From an uncultured Verrucomicrobiota bacterium (GTDB lineage Bacteria; Verrucomicrobiota; Verrucomicrobiia; Limisphaerales; UBA9464): a DNA stretch of 64,000 nucleotides. Under the pieces are notes generated by a model. The model did not search any database and had not been told where the DNA came from. It saw only the letters and a list, made by a program, of their open reading frames with translations. The DNA is taken from contig CAJAHH010000009.1 in the NCBI GenBank assembly GCA_903939515.1, forward strand, positions 36,442 to 100,441, given 5' to 3'. Position 1 is the stretch's first letter. Each line of letters begins with the position of its first letter. Position numbers and translations under genes: made by a program. Below are positions 28,859 through 38,121 of the stretch, piece by piece.

Positions 28859-29650
28859 AGGCCGCACGAACGGACCTGAGGGGCGGGACGTCCGCGACTC
28901 CGCAGGCGGCGCATAGGGGTCGTCAAACCAGGGCACATCCTTGCCGGCAGCCGTGTCGGAAAACCAAGGTTCCGGGGCAGCCAAAAACCCTAATTCTGAG
29001 CCCTTCCACGGAAACCACAGCCGCTCCGCATGGAGGGCATGAAAGGGGACCTGAAGAAACCTCCGTTGAGCCTCTGAGAGATTTCCGACCACAAAATCGA
29101 GGTAAATCCGCTCGTCTCCCCCGTAGAGTTTGTCACCCAAGATCGGATAACCGAGGTGCGACAAGTGAATGCGTATTTGGTGTTTTCGCCCTGTGTCTAA
29201 CCAGACTCGGACCCACGAATAAACCCCCTTCTCGCGCTCGAAGTGCCTCTCACAGCGCCACCGAGTTCGAGCGGCTGCGCCATCCGGCCGAACACAGTCC
29301 TTGATGGCCACCGAACTGGAGACCTCTCGCCCCAGAGGCGCATCAATGGCCCCCTCGCCCAGTGGCATCTGACCACGAACCAAAGCCACGTACTCCTTGG
29401 TCACCAAACCGGCCGCCCACAACGCGCGCAACTCGGCCCCGGCCTCATCCGTCTTGGCGAAAACCATCACCCCGCCCGTCTCTCGGTCAAGGCGGTGAAT
29501 CATGTGAGGCTCAAAACCCAAATGAATCCGCACCCGACTGACCAAGCTGGAAAATTCGTCACCCTTGGTCGGATGGCAGACCAAACCCGCCGGTTTGCGC
29601 AACACCAGCAAGTCTGCATCTTCGTGCAGAATCTCAAATAGGCTCACCAT
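28808..29650 (-). CDS. RluA-family RNA pseudouridine synthase
   Basis: LVLRKPAGLVCHPTKG, MIHRLDRETGGVMVFAKTDEAG, VWLDTGRKHQIRIHLSHLGYPILGDKLYGG; C-terminus overlaps the convergent DUF5722 gene. Confidence 0.9.
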   Translation of the reverse strand: MVSLFEILHEDADLLVLRKPAGLVCHPTKGDEFSSLVSRVRIHLGFEPHMIHRLDRETGGVMVFAKTDEAGAELRALWAAGLVTKEYVALVRGQMPLGEGAIDAPLGREVSSSVAIKDCVRPDGAAARTRWRCERHFEREKGVYSWVRVWLDTGRKHQIRIHLSHLGYPILGDKLYGGDERIYLDFVVGNLSEAQRRFLQVPFHALHAERLWFPWKGSELGFLAAPEPWFSDTAAGKDVPWFDDPYAPPAESRTSRPSGPFVRPSAGLGPLVPGFNSQEG

Positions 29651-30429
29651 CCCGGGTGGCCGCCGGTCATGGCCCGGTCCAGGTGGGTGTAACCGCCATC
29701 GACATGAATCCATTGACCCGTGATATGGCCCGCTCGCGGAGAGGCCAAGAATACCAAGGTCGCAGCAATTTCGGCCGGTGAGGTTAATCGACGCCCGAAG
29801 GGAACCATCCGCTCGATGGTCTCTCGGGCCGCCTGCGGATCCAACTGCGAGGCGAACCAGCGCTGGTATTGGTCCGTGTCGCATTCGGCCGGGATCACGG
29901 CATTCACCCGAACCCCATGCGGTGCCAGAGCCACGGCCCATTCGCGAGTGAGCGCATTCACCGCCCCCTTGGCGGCTGCGTAACCGGAGGTGCCGCCCTG
30001 CCCTGTTTCTGCCACCTTGGAACTCAAGTTTAGGATGCACCCGCGGGACTGGCACAAAGCCTCCTGCGCATGATGAGCCAAGGCAAACACGTGCAGCAGG
30101 TTACGCCGCAGCGAGGCCATGAAATCGGTCGGGGACCCACTCAAGGACACGCTGTCGTTGACACCCGCATTGTTAACCAAGACATCCAGACGCCCCGCCT
30201 CCCGCAGCACGGAGGAAATGAGTTCCGAGCAAAACATCGGATCGGCCAAATCTCCTTCAGCAAAGACCGACCGGGGCACCTCCGCCGCCAACGCTCGACC
30301 TCGATCGGCGTTCCGATCAGCAAACCAAACAATCGCACCCTCGGCCGCAAAGGCACGCACCGTGGCCTCACCAATGCCTGCAGCACCTCCGGTGATCAGC
30401 ACTACCCGGTCCTTGAGTTCAAGATTCAT
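29644..30429 (-). CDS. SDR-family oxidoreductase
   Basis: VVLITGGAAGIGEATVRAFAAEGA, VLVNNAGVNDSVSL, SGYAAAKGAVNALTREWAVALAPHGVRVNAVIPAE, GQWIHVDGGYTHLD. Confidence 0.93.
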   Translation of the reverse strand: MNLELKDRVVLITGGAAGIGEATVRAFAAEGAIVWFADRNADRGRALAAEVPRSVFAEGDLADPMFCSELISSVLREAGRLDVLVNNAGVNDSVSLSGSPTDFMASLRRNLLHVFALAHHAQEALCQSRGCILNLSSKVAETGQGGTSGYAAAKGAVNALTREWAVALAPHGVRVNAVIPAECDTDQYQRWFASQLDPQAARETIERMVPFGRRLTSPAEIAATLVFLASPRAGHITGQWIHVDGGYTHLDRAMTGGHPGW

Positions 30430-30523
30430 GGGAAAGGTTCAACAATGATGAAACCAAACAAAAACGAGAAAAGCATTCTCCGACCCCAGCTCAGGCAACG
30501 GGCCTTTTCAAATAGAACACCCC

Positions 30524-31318
30524 TCAGACCGCAACGGGCGCCTTGATGGCGGGATACGGATCATAGCCCGACAAGACCAGGTCTTCGTAGGCGAACTCCC
30601 GCAGTTCCCGGCGATCCGGATTCAGGGTCAATGTCGGCAACGAGCGCGGTTCGCGAGCCAGCTGCTCCTTCACTTGCTCAAGGTGATTGGAATAAAGATG
30701 AAGATCGCCAAAGGTATGCACGAAATCGCCTACTTCAAGACCGGTTACCTGAGCCACCATGTGGGTCAAGAGCGCGTAACTGGCAATGTTGAAGGGCACA
30801 CCCAAGAACAAATCAGCACTGCGCTGGTAGAGCTGACAACTGAGCTTTCCCTCACTGACGTAGAACTGGAAAAGCGTGTGGCAGGGCGGCAGCGCCATGG
30901 AATCCACCTCGGAAGGATTCCAGGCGCTGACGATGAGCCGGCGACTGTCGGGGTTCTTGCGAATTTGCGCGACGACCTGATCGATTTGATGAATCGAACG
31001 GCCATCAGCCCCGCGCCAATCGGTCCACTGGGCCCCGTACACCCGACCCAGGTTTCCGTCTGCATCGGCCCACTCATTCCAGATGCTCACCCCGTGCTCC
31101 TGCAACCACCGCACGTTGGTGTCACCCCGAAGGAACCAGAGCAATTCGTAGGCGACACTCTTGAAGTGAACCTTCTTGGTGGTCACCAACGGAAACCCCT
31201 CGGACAGCCGGAAACGGGTCTGTGCCCCAAAAACTGAGTACGTGCCCGTGCCCGTCCGATCCGGCTTGAAACTACCCTGATCAAGAACCATCCGGAGCAA
31301 ATCGTGGTAGGCGCGCAT
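30524..31318 (-). CDS. thyA: Thymidylate synthase
   Basis: [88 protein letters not shown]. Confidence 0.97.
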   Translation of the reverse strand: MRAYHDLLRMVLDQGSFKPDRTGTGTYSVFGAQTRFRLSEGFPLVTTKKVHFKSVAYELLWFLRGDTNVRWLQEHGVSIWNEWADADGNLGRVYGAQWTDWRGADGRSIHQIDQVVAQIRKNPDSRRLIVSAWNPSEVDSMALPPCHTLFQFYVSEGKLSCQLYQRSADLFLGVPFNIASYALLTHMVAQVTGLEVGDFVHTFGDLHLYSNHLEQVKEQLAREPRSLPTLTLNPDRRELREFAYEDLVLSGYDPYPAIKAPVAV

Positions 31319-31357
31319 GGTCAGACAAAGTCTTAGGACAGTCGGAATCGGGACGGG

Positions 31358-32476
31358 TCAGTCCTTGATATTGACCAACTCCAAAGCGCCCACGCCACCC
31401 GGATTCCAAGCGGTGAAGAGGATGTACACCTTGGCGCTGCGACCCTTGCCGACCACGTACCAGCACGCGTCATGCATGTGCTGAGCGTACCCATAACCAA
31501 GGTCTTCTTTGGGCTTAATGGTGCTGACCACGGCCTTGGTCTTGAGGTTGATGATGTAGAGCGGACCCGGGGTGTTGTTCGGGCCGGTGAGGCAGGGCAC
31601 CAGCAGGTAATCGCCCCAGAGATCGGTGTCGCACGCCGCACTCCCCTTGGGCAACTGATGAACCGCCAGCGATTTGCGCGTCTTGAGCGACCATTCGTGC
31701 ACCTGAGCCTCCGGACGGGCCGAGACATACAGTTCGTTACGCTTGGGGTCGAAGGTGATGCCATGCGGCGTCTGACTCATGCTGTCGCCACCATAGAAAT
31801 TGCCCCGGTACTTCATGGGCTTGGCATCAGCGTCCATGAACCAGTGACGACCATAGCCATCGGTGACCCAAAGAGTCTTGTCGCCTGCGAACGCCGCATC
31901 GGTCGGAGCCCAGCCCTTCTTGTCAGCATAGGGGCCTCCGTCAGGAATCTTGAGTTTTTCCACCGTACGGAAGGTCGTATCGGACAACAGGATCTCGCCC
32001 TCGACGTTGTCGGCAGCAATCACCAGCGGAAGCTGCCCTTTGCGGGGTAGAATATCCGCACCATGCAAATTGCCTGAGGCGATCGCGGGGTCCCCCTTCA
32101 CGATCCAGGAATTCTTCAGCCGATCGCTGAAGCCGATCCAACCCACCTTCTCCAGACCCCAATACACCACATCGCGCTCGCTATCGACGATGAGCGTACC
32201 GTGAGCGCCCTTCACAAAGGGCTGAGCCTCGGCCGGGACAGGCATCGCCGTGGTGACCGGGGCGAACTTCCAAAAACCCTGACCGCTAACATGTGACACG
32301 GCCGATTTGTCCTGGGCCGCAGGCGCCTTCACAGGCCCCTTCTTCTCGACCTGAAAAATCACAGGCACGGGTGAGGGTCCATGATCATGGGGTTTTGATC
32401 CCGTGTCGTGGGCCAGGAGAAAGGGGGCAGAAGCCAAGGCGGTGCACGCCACGGCCAGAGAGAGAGAGGTCTTCAT
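31358..32476 (-). CDS. Secreted beta-propeller-like protein, function unknown
   Basis: Signal peptide MKTSLSLAVACTALASAPFLLA; NHL-like repeats (THGTLIVDSERDVVYW, PHGITFDPKRNELYVSARPEAQVHEWSL, DLWGDYLLVPCLTG). Confidence 0.7.
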   Translation of the reverse strand: MKTSLSLAVACTALASAPFLLAHDTGSKPHDHGPSPVPVIFQVEKKGPVKAPAAQDKSAVSHVSGQGFWKFAPVTTAMPVPAEAQPFVKGAHGTLIVDSERDVVYWGLEKVGWIGFSDRLKNSWIVKGDPAIASGNLHGADILPRKGQLPLVIAADNVEGEILLSDTTFRTVEKLKIPDGGPYADKKGWAPTDAAFAGDKTLWVTDGYGRHWFMDADAKPMKYRGNFYGGDSMSQTPHGITFDPKRNELYVSARPEAQVHEWSLKTRKSLAVHQLPKGSAACDTDLWGDYLLVPCLTGPNNTPGPLYIINLKTKAVVSTIKPKEDLGYGYAQHMHDACWYVVGKGRSAKVYILFTAWNPGGVGALELVNIKD

Positions 32477-32536
32477 AGGCAACAATTCAACTTTCAACAG
32501 GCAATCCACTCCTGTCGAGGATGAGAAACAAGTCTA

Positions 32537-32926
32537 TCAGAAGGGATCCCGCAAAGAACCGTAGCCTTTGGAGCGGACCCAACTGGTTCCCGAGCGCGAC
32601 AAATCGATCGGTCGCTGGCCCAACCCGCGCATGAGGAATGCCAGCGGGATCACCACCAACCCATACACCCCGACAAGCAGCAGAAAAACCAATCGCCCGC
32701 CCAACCAAGCCTGTCCCCGCGAGATCCAGCGGTGCCACGATTCGAAGGCTCCTGGAAAGAGCATTCCCAACCCCAGTATTAGGGGCATGACCACGAGGCA
32801 GGTGCGGGGCGAAACCGGCACCCATCCCCACCGACTGGCGATCATCAGCAAGGCCACCGGCGGCAAGAGCGAGGCCCCAATGACAAAGCGGTTGCGAAGG
32901 CTTCTGGCGATGGAAGGAGGGTTCAT
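32537..32926 (-). CDS. SxtJ-like small membrane protein
   Basis: 129 aa with hydrophobic segments, GLGMLFPGAFESWHRWISRGQAWLGGRLVFLLLVGVYGLVVIPLAFLMRGLGQRPID; 2 nt downstream of the carbamoyltransferase, matching the SxtI-SxtJ arrangement. Confidence 0.72.
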   Translation of the reverse strand: MNPPSIARSLRNRFVIGASLLPPVALLMIASRWGWVPVSPRTCLVVMPLILGLGMLFPGAFESWHRWISRGQAWLGGRLVFLLLVGVYGLVVIPLAFLMRGLGQRPIDLSRSGTSWVRSKGYGSLRDPF

Positions 32927-32928
32927 GC

Positions 32929-34755
32929 TCAGTCCGGGATGGCCTCGAAGCCTCGGGGCAAGGTGGTGTGGAGTTGTCGGTCTCGCTCCAGAAAACAGGG
33001 GCCCACCGCGAGCACATCGATCTGCGAGTTAATGAAGCACCGGTAGGCATCCTCCGTCGAGGCAACCACCGGTTCGCCACGAACGTTGAAAGACGTATTG
33101 ATGAGCACCGGGCAACCGGTCTTCGCCTCGAAGTGCTTGAGCAATGCGTAAAACTGAGGGTTGCGTTCTGGGTCCACCGTTTGGACCCGTGCCGAACCAT
33201 CCACGTGGGTCACGGCCGGCAAGGTGGACCGCACTTGCTTCAATCGATCCAACCCTTCGGCCTCCTGGGCCAATGGGACTCGTTGGGAATCGGCCACCGG
33301 GGCTACCAACAACATGTAGGGGGACTCTCCCTGAAGCCCAAAGTATTCGGCGGCTCGCTCTGCCAGCACCGCCGGTGCAAACGGCCGGAAGGACTCGCGA
33401 AATTTGACCTTTAAGTTCATTCGAGACTGCATGTCCGGGCTCCGCGGATCACCCAGAATCGACCGATGCCCCAAGGCCCGCGGGCCAAACTCCATGCGAC
33501 CTTGTACCCAACCGACCACCTTCCCTTCGATCAAGGCCTGGACAACGCGCTCCTGGAGAACCTCTGGAGTCAACCGCTCCCAGACGGCATCCCATCGCTT
33601 CAAACTCGACTCCACCGACTCTGGGGTTTCTTCAGGACCGAGAAAGCTCCCACCCATGGCATCGGAAGTGGGCGGAGTCCGTGGAGCAGCCATGCCGCCG
33701 CGTTCCAACGGCCCATGCCAGGCAGCCAACGCCGCACCCAGGGCGGCCCCGGCGTCGCCAGCGGCGGGTTGAATCCAAAGATCTTCGAACGGCCCCTCCC
33801 GCAGCAACCGACCGTTGGCCACACAATTAAGCGCCACCCCTCCGGCGAGGCAGAGGTGACGGGCCCCGGTTTGTTTCTGAGCGCGACGGGCCAACCCCAA
33901 CATCGCCTGCTCGGTCACCCACTGGATCGATCGAGCCAAGTCGAGATGGCGCTGTTCCAGTCGATCTTCAGGCCTTCGAGGTAGCCCTCCAAACCGTTGA
34001 TGGAATCGCTCATTGGTGAGGTACTCCTCGGCCAGAGGGTTCAAATACTCCAAGTTGAGCCGGAAGGAACCGTCCTCATGCAGGGAAACTAAATCTTCCA
34101 AAAGGGTCTCTACCCAGCGGGGCTCCCCATAGGGCGCCAAGCCCATGAGCTTGTACTCCCCAGAATTAACCCGGAATCCGCAATAGGCGGTGAAGGCCGA
34201 ATACAGGAGGCCCAGAGAATGGGGAAACTGAATCTCCTCCAGGGGCTCGATCGTGGCCCCGGATCCGCGAGCAATGGTGGTCGTGGCCCACTCCCCAACC
34301 CCGTCAACGGTCAAGATGGCCGCCTCTGCAAACGGGGAAGGGAAGAACGCGCTGGCCGCATGCGCTTCGTGGTGGGTGGTGAACAAGATGGGGCAATCAG
34401 CCGGCAAGTGGGGTAGCGCGGATCGGATGCGGCCTCGCAGGTCTAGTCGTCCACCCAGCCAATCGGGGATGGCTCGAGCAAAAGCACGCCCTCCTCGAGG
34501 GGCCCAGCCCAAAAACACCTCCAAAGTCCGACTGAACTTCAGAATGGGTTTCTCGTAAAAAGCCACCGCAGCGAGGTCCCCAGCCGTGATGCCTGCTTGA
34601 TCGAGGCAAGACTGGATGGCCCGCTCGGGAAATCGGGCATCATTCTTGCGCCGGGAGAGCCGTTCCTCCTGGACCGCCGCCAAGATCCGGCCATCGCCCA
34701 ACAGCGCAGCGGCCGAATCGTGGTAGAGGCCCGAGATACCCAGAACGTAGTGCAT
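32929..34755 (-). CDS. Carbamoyltransferase (NodU/CmcH/SxtI family)
   Basis: MHYVLGISGLYHDSAAALLGDGRILAAVQEERLSRRKNDARFP, TTHHEAHAASAFFPSPF, GGVALNCVANGRL, GRMEFGPRALGHRSILGDPRSPDMQSRMNLKVKFRESFRPFAPAVL. Confidence 0.96.
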   Translation of the reverse strand: MHYVLGISGLYHDSAAALLGDGRILAAVQEERLSRRKNDARFPERAIQSCLDQAGITAGDLAAVAFYEKPILKFSRTLEVFLGWAPRGGRAFARAIPDWLGGRLDLRGRIRSALPHLPADCPILFTTHHEAHAASAFFPSPFAEAAILTVDGVGEWATTTIARGSGATIEPLEEIQFPHSLGLLYSAFTAYCGFRVNSGEYKLMGLAPYGEPRWVETLLEDLVSLHEDGSFRLNLEYLNPLAEEYLTNERFHQRFGGLPRRPEDRLEQRHLDLARSIQWVTEQAMLGLARRAQKQTGARHLCLAGGVALNCVANGRLLREGPFEDLWIQPAAGDAGAALGAALAAWHGPLERGGMAAPRTPPTSDAMGGSFLGPEETPESVESSLKRWDAVWERLTPEVLQERVVQALIEGKVVGWVQGRMEFGPRALGHRSILGDPRSPDMQSRMNLKVKFRESFRPFAPAVLAERAAEYFGLQGESPYMLLVAPVADSQRVPLAQEAEGLDRLKQVRSTLPAVTHVDGSARVQTVDPERNPQFYALLKHFEAKTGCPVLINTSFNVRGEPVVASTEDAYRCFINSQIDVLAVGPCFLERDRQLHTTLPRGFEAIPD

Positions 34756-34777
34756 GGATCAACCTTGGGCTGGCGGC

Positions 34778-34930
34778 TCAGAGAAACGGATACAGGAAGG
34801 GCGCTACAGCCGAACTGGAAGAAAAGACCACCACCGCTCCGAGCAGCAGTAAGATGAGAATCAGGGGTGCGAGCCACCATTTCTTCTCCCGACCCAGGAA
34901 GCGGACAAAATCTCGAAGGACGGACCCCAT
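34778..34930 (-). CDS. DUF5989/SxtK-like 50-aa membrane peptide (absent from ORF track)
   Basis: Reverse complement reads MGSVLRDFVRFLGREKKWWLAPLILILLLLGAVVVFSSSSAVAPFLYPFL*; FLxREKKWWLxPLIxILLLLGxLxVF..SSAVAPFIYxLF pattern; start overlaps the upstream TPR gene stop (TAATG). Confidence 0.88.
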   Translation of the reverse strand: MGSVLRDFVRFLGREKKWWLAPLILILLLLGAVVVFSSSSAVAPFLYPFL

Positions 34931-37299
34931 TAGCGTTTGCGGTTGGTGTTGGATTGCGGTGAGGCCGAAAGCATCGTCCGGGCACGTTCCAGATAAGTTC
35001 GAGCCGAGGCGTTATCTGGTTGGGCGCGCAACGCTGCTTCGAACTCCACGATCGCATCGGCGAAACGGGTTTGACGCGCCAAGGCCACGCCCAAATCGAT
35101 CCGGACAGACGCATTCTGTGACTCGGCTTGTACCGCACGACGCAGAACGGCCTCCGCTTGGGCAGGCCGATCGGCTCGCCCCAGTTCTCCAGCGAGGCGC
35201 TGGAGGACTCCTAGATTGGCCGGTTCACGTCGGGCCGCCTCCTCGAAGGCCGCAACGGCACCGGCGTACTCCTTGCGGGCCGAAAGCAATTCCCCCAACC
35301 GCACGCACGGCAGCGTGGACTGAGGATGTTCGGTCATGGCGCGCGACAAGAGAGGCACGGACTCCCCACGGCGACCCATCGCTTCTAGGGTGAGAGCCTT
35401 GTTAATTAGAGCTTCGAGATTTCGAGGATCCCGTCTCAGGCTTTGGTCAAAGACGGTGATGGATTCTTGAAACCGACCCGACTGGCCGTACAACTGACCC
35501 AAAGCCAGGGCTGCCTCAACAAAATCAGGTCGCAGCGCCAAGGCCCGTGATTGGGACTCGAGAGCACCACGGCGATCTCCGATCTGAGCCTGGGCTTCGC
35601 CCAGAAAATGCCAGGCCACCACATGGTCCGGAGCCCCTTCGACCACTCGCTTCCAAGCCTCGATCGCGTTGGTCCACCGCCGCCCTTGACGTAAGAGTCG
35701 GGCCGACTGCTCGGCCAATTGCCAGTCCGTTGGATACTGAGTCACCAGCGACTCCAATGCCTGAATGGAACCACCCAACCCAGCCTTACGGGCTCCGGCA
35801 TTGGCTTCGGCCAACCGGTCATCCAAGAATCGGTCCCGAACCTCCTTGTGACTCTGAAACGAAAACGGCGGCTTCTGGCACAGCGCCCGAATCTGGGTCC
35901 ACAGCCGGACTTCAGCGTGCGGATTCCAGCCGAGGCGAGTCCGGCACGCAGCCTCGGTCGCCCAGAGAGCCGAAGACGCCGTCCCCTCAGGCAATCGCGT
36001 CACCAGGGCCTTGGCAAACAAGCGGGCGAGGCGGTCATTGCCCTCGGGCCTCAAGTGGACGTGCTCAAAGAAGAGGTCTGCGCCCGGCGGGCGCTGTGGA
36101 TCCTCTCCCTTAAGTTCCAAGGCGGCATCCACCAACAGCACTTGGGATGAGGCAGCAGCAACGGCCACTTCACGGGTGATAGCCACGATACGGGAATCGG
36201 CGCGGAATCGGAGGGTGTCCAGATCACGAGCCGCTTCGAGGTCAACGGTTCCGCGGACCGCATCGCCGGCATTGAGGCGGGCGAGACCCAACTGATATCG
36301 GCTCTCGGCATGACTTGGGGCCAAGGCCACGGCTTGAGTCCAACTTTCCACGGCACCCAACCAGTCACCGGCCGCGTCTTGAGCTCGCCCCCGCTCGGAG
36401 AGGTCTTTCCATTGAGTAAGAACCCGGGGTGACCCGTCCAGTGGCAGCGAACCGAACGGGGGACAATCCGACACGTTCACCGCCATCGTCCCCAAGAGCA
36501 CCTGAGCTCCGGACTCGACCCCGAAGCGCACCAAATCGGTGAGGTTGCGCCGGTACGATTCGCGCACGACCTCCAGCCGAGGGTCCTCCGCGGCCAAATG
36601 GTTTTTGGAAAAGGTTTCGAGACCGGCCCATCGCGGTGCGAGCGAAAGCCCCTCACCCTGCCCTTCTTGAATACGGAAGATCCACTGGCCGATGGCGGTG
36701 CTGCGCAGCAGTAATCCGGCGCGCACGACCGCCAGAGACGGCGCTTTTCCGAGGGGATTGCTCGCCGGACCAAAAGGGCCGTGAACCTCGTTGTTACCCG
36801 GATAAAGAACCCACACATCTGCTCCCAGCTGGGTGGAGTCTGCGGCGATCCGACGCAGCGCGTGAGAATTCAGGGCTGTGATCGCGGCATTGAGCACCTC
36901 AACCTTGCGACCTGGAAACCGCGTTTCCAATTGTGCCTGAAGGAAGCGCGGCATGCCCAATCCGGGTTCTGGATCACCGAGGGCTGCCGACTCGCCCAAC
37001 ACCAACACCCGCAGCGTTCCCGATTCCTTCTGTCTGCGAATCTTCAACGGCCGGGGCATCCGGGCCTGGGTTTCACCGACATAGGTCGCACCAAAGGCCG
37101 GATTGGCTCGAAGCATTCCGTTTCCTGCTTCCAACCAAAAGGCCGTGGGCCGGTAATGGCCAGCCCACCTCAAGGCCCATTCGATACCCAACAAAACAAG
37201 GACCGGCGCCACGAGGGCCAATCCCCGGAATAACCAGGCCCGCCGGGAATCCGGTACGGCACGAGATTCCACAGAGGTTGGCAAACCTTCGGAGGGCAT
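34930..37299 (-). CDS. Membrane-anchored SGNH-hydrolase/TPR fusion protein
   Basis: N-terminal TM, LRVLVLGESAALGDPEPGLGMPRFLQAQLE (block I as GES), VLYPGNNEVHGPFG (GNNE), FFEHVHLRPEGNDRLARLF (block V), then C-terminal TPR repeats (ALALRPDFVEAALALGQLYGQSGRFQESI...). Confidence 0.85.
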   Translation of the reverse strand: MPSEGLPTSVESRAVPDSRRAWLFRGLALVAPVLVLLGIEWALRWAGHYRPTAFWLEAGNGMLRANPAFGATYVGETQARMPRPLKIRRQKESGTLRVLVLGESAALGDPEPGLGMPRFLQAQLETRFPGRKVEVLNAAITALNSHALRRIAADSTQLGADVWVLYPGNNEVHGPFGPASNPLGKAPSLAVVRAGLLLRSTAIGQWIFRIQEGQGEGLSLAPRWAGLETFSKNHLAAEDPRLEVVRESYRRNLTDLVRFGVESGAQVLLGTMAVNVSDCPPFGSLPLDGSPRVLTQWKDLSERGRAQDAAGDWLGAVESWTQAVALAPSHAESRYQLGLARLNAGDAVRGTVDLEAARDLDTLRFRADSRIVAITREVAVAAASSQVLLVDAALELKGEDPQRPPGADLFFEHVHLRPEGNDRLARLFAKALVTRLPEGTASSALWATEAACRTRLGWNPHAEVRLWTQIRALCQKPPFSFQSHKEVRDRFLDDRLAEANAGARKAGLGGSIQALESLVTQYPTDWQLAEQSARLLRQGRRWTNAIEAWKRVVEGAPDHVVAWHFLGEAQAQIGDRRGALESQSRALALRPDFVEAALALGQLYGQSGRFQESITVFDQSLRRDPRNLEALINKALTLEAMGRRGESVPLLSRAMTEHPQSTLPCVRLGELLSARKEYAGAVAAFEEAARREPANLGVLQRLAGELGRADRPAQAEAVLRRAVQAESQNASVRIDLGVALARQTRFADAIVEFEAALRAQPDNASARTYLERARTMLSASPQSNTNRKR

Positions 37300-37338
37300 G
37301 CAGCAAAGGATTCTGGAGCAACCCCACCGCCTGCAAGC

Positions 37339-38061
37339 CTACTCGTAAGATTTGAGCTTCAGGAAGGGGATGATGTGTTTTTCGAGAGCGGGAAGGTCCC
37401 ACTGAAGAATCACTGACAGCGGGGCGGCATCGGCCACATCGAATCGACCGCTGGTGATACGCCGCAGTCGAGTTAAGTGAGCCCCACAGCCCAGCTTCTG
37501 ACCGAGGTCATGAGCCAAACTGCGAATGTAGGTCCCCTTGGTGCAGCTCACCCGAAAATAGGCGAAGGGCTCCTCGTAGTCATCAAAACGGTAGGTGTAG
37601 ACATGGATAGGTCGAGCTTGGCGAGCGACCTCTAGACCCTTGCGAGCCAGCTTGTACAAGGGCGTACCACCGATCTTAACCGCACTCACCATGGGCGGCG
37701 TCTGAAGAATATCCCCGGTAAAGGCCGTCGCCGCCTCGTTCATATCGTCCAACGAGAGGGGCGGCACCGGCATGGAGTCCACCAATTCTCCGTCGGCATC
37801 GTAGGAATCGGTGGTTTCGCCAAACCTCATCACCCCCTCGTACACCTTGTCCGAGGACATCAATCGCTCGGAATATTTCGTCGCCTTACCCAGCACGAGG
37901 ATGAGCAGGCCAGTGGCCATGGGATCCAGCGTGCCGCAGTGGCCGACCTTGGCCAGGCGGAAGTGGTTGCGCAATTTGGCGACAACGTCATGGGAGGTCC
38001 ATGTCGCGGGCTTGTCGACCAACAAGGCTCCGTCGAGGGGCGAGAGGGTGGGTAAGGCCAT
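37339..38061 (-). CDS. truB: tRNA pseudouridine(55) synthase
   Basis: GALLVDKPATWTSHDVVAKLR, KVGHCGTLDPMATGLLILVLGKATKYSE, CTKGTYIRSLAHDLGQKLG. Confidence 0.95.
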   Translation of the reverse strand: MALPTLSPLDGALLVDKPATWTSHDVVAKLRNHFRLAKVGHCGTLDPMATGLLILVLGKATKYSERLMSSDKVYEGVMRFGETTDSYDADGELVDSMPVPPLSLDDMNEAATAFTGDILQTPPMVSAVKIGGTPLYKLARKGLEVARQARPIHVYTYRFDDYEEPFAYFRVSCTKGTYIRSLAHDLGQKLGCGAHLTRLRRITSGRFDVADAAPLSVILQWDLPALEKHIIPFLKLKSYE

Positions 38062-38121
38062 CGGAAACTTAGAGATCAGAACGGATTGGATCCGTCGGAG
38101 AGCAATCTAAAAAGATCGTGC

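Noticed and set aside
32537-37299. Saxitoxin or other toxin biosynthesis cluster
   Set aside because: Only SxtI/J/K-like genes are present; no sxtA-type PKS, amidinotransferase or tailoring oxygenase genes are visible.
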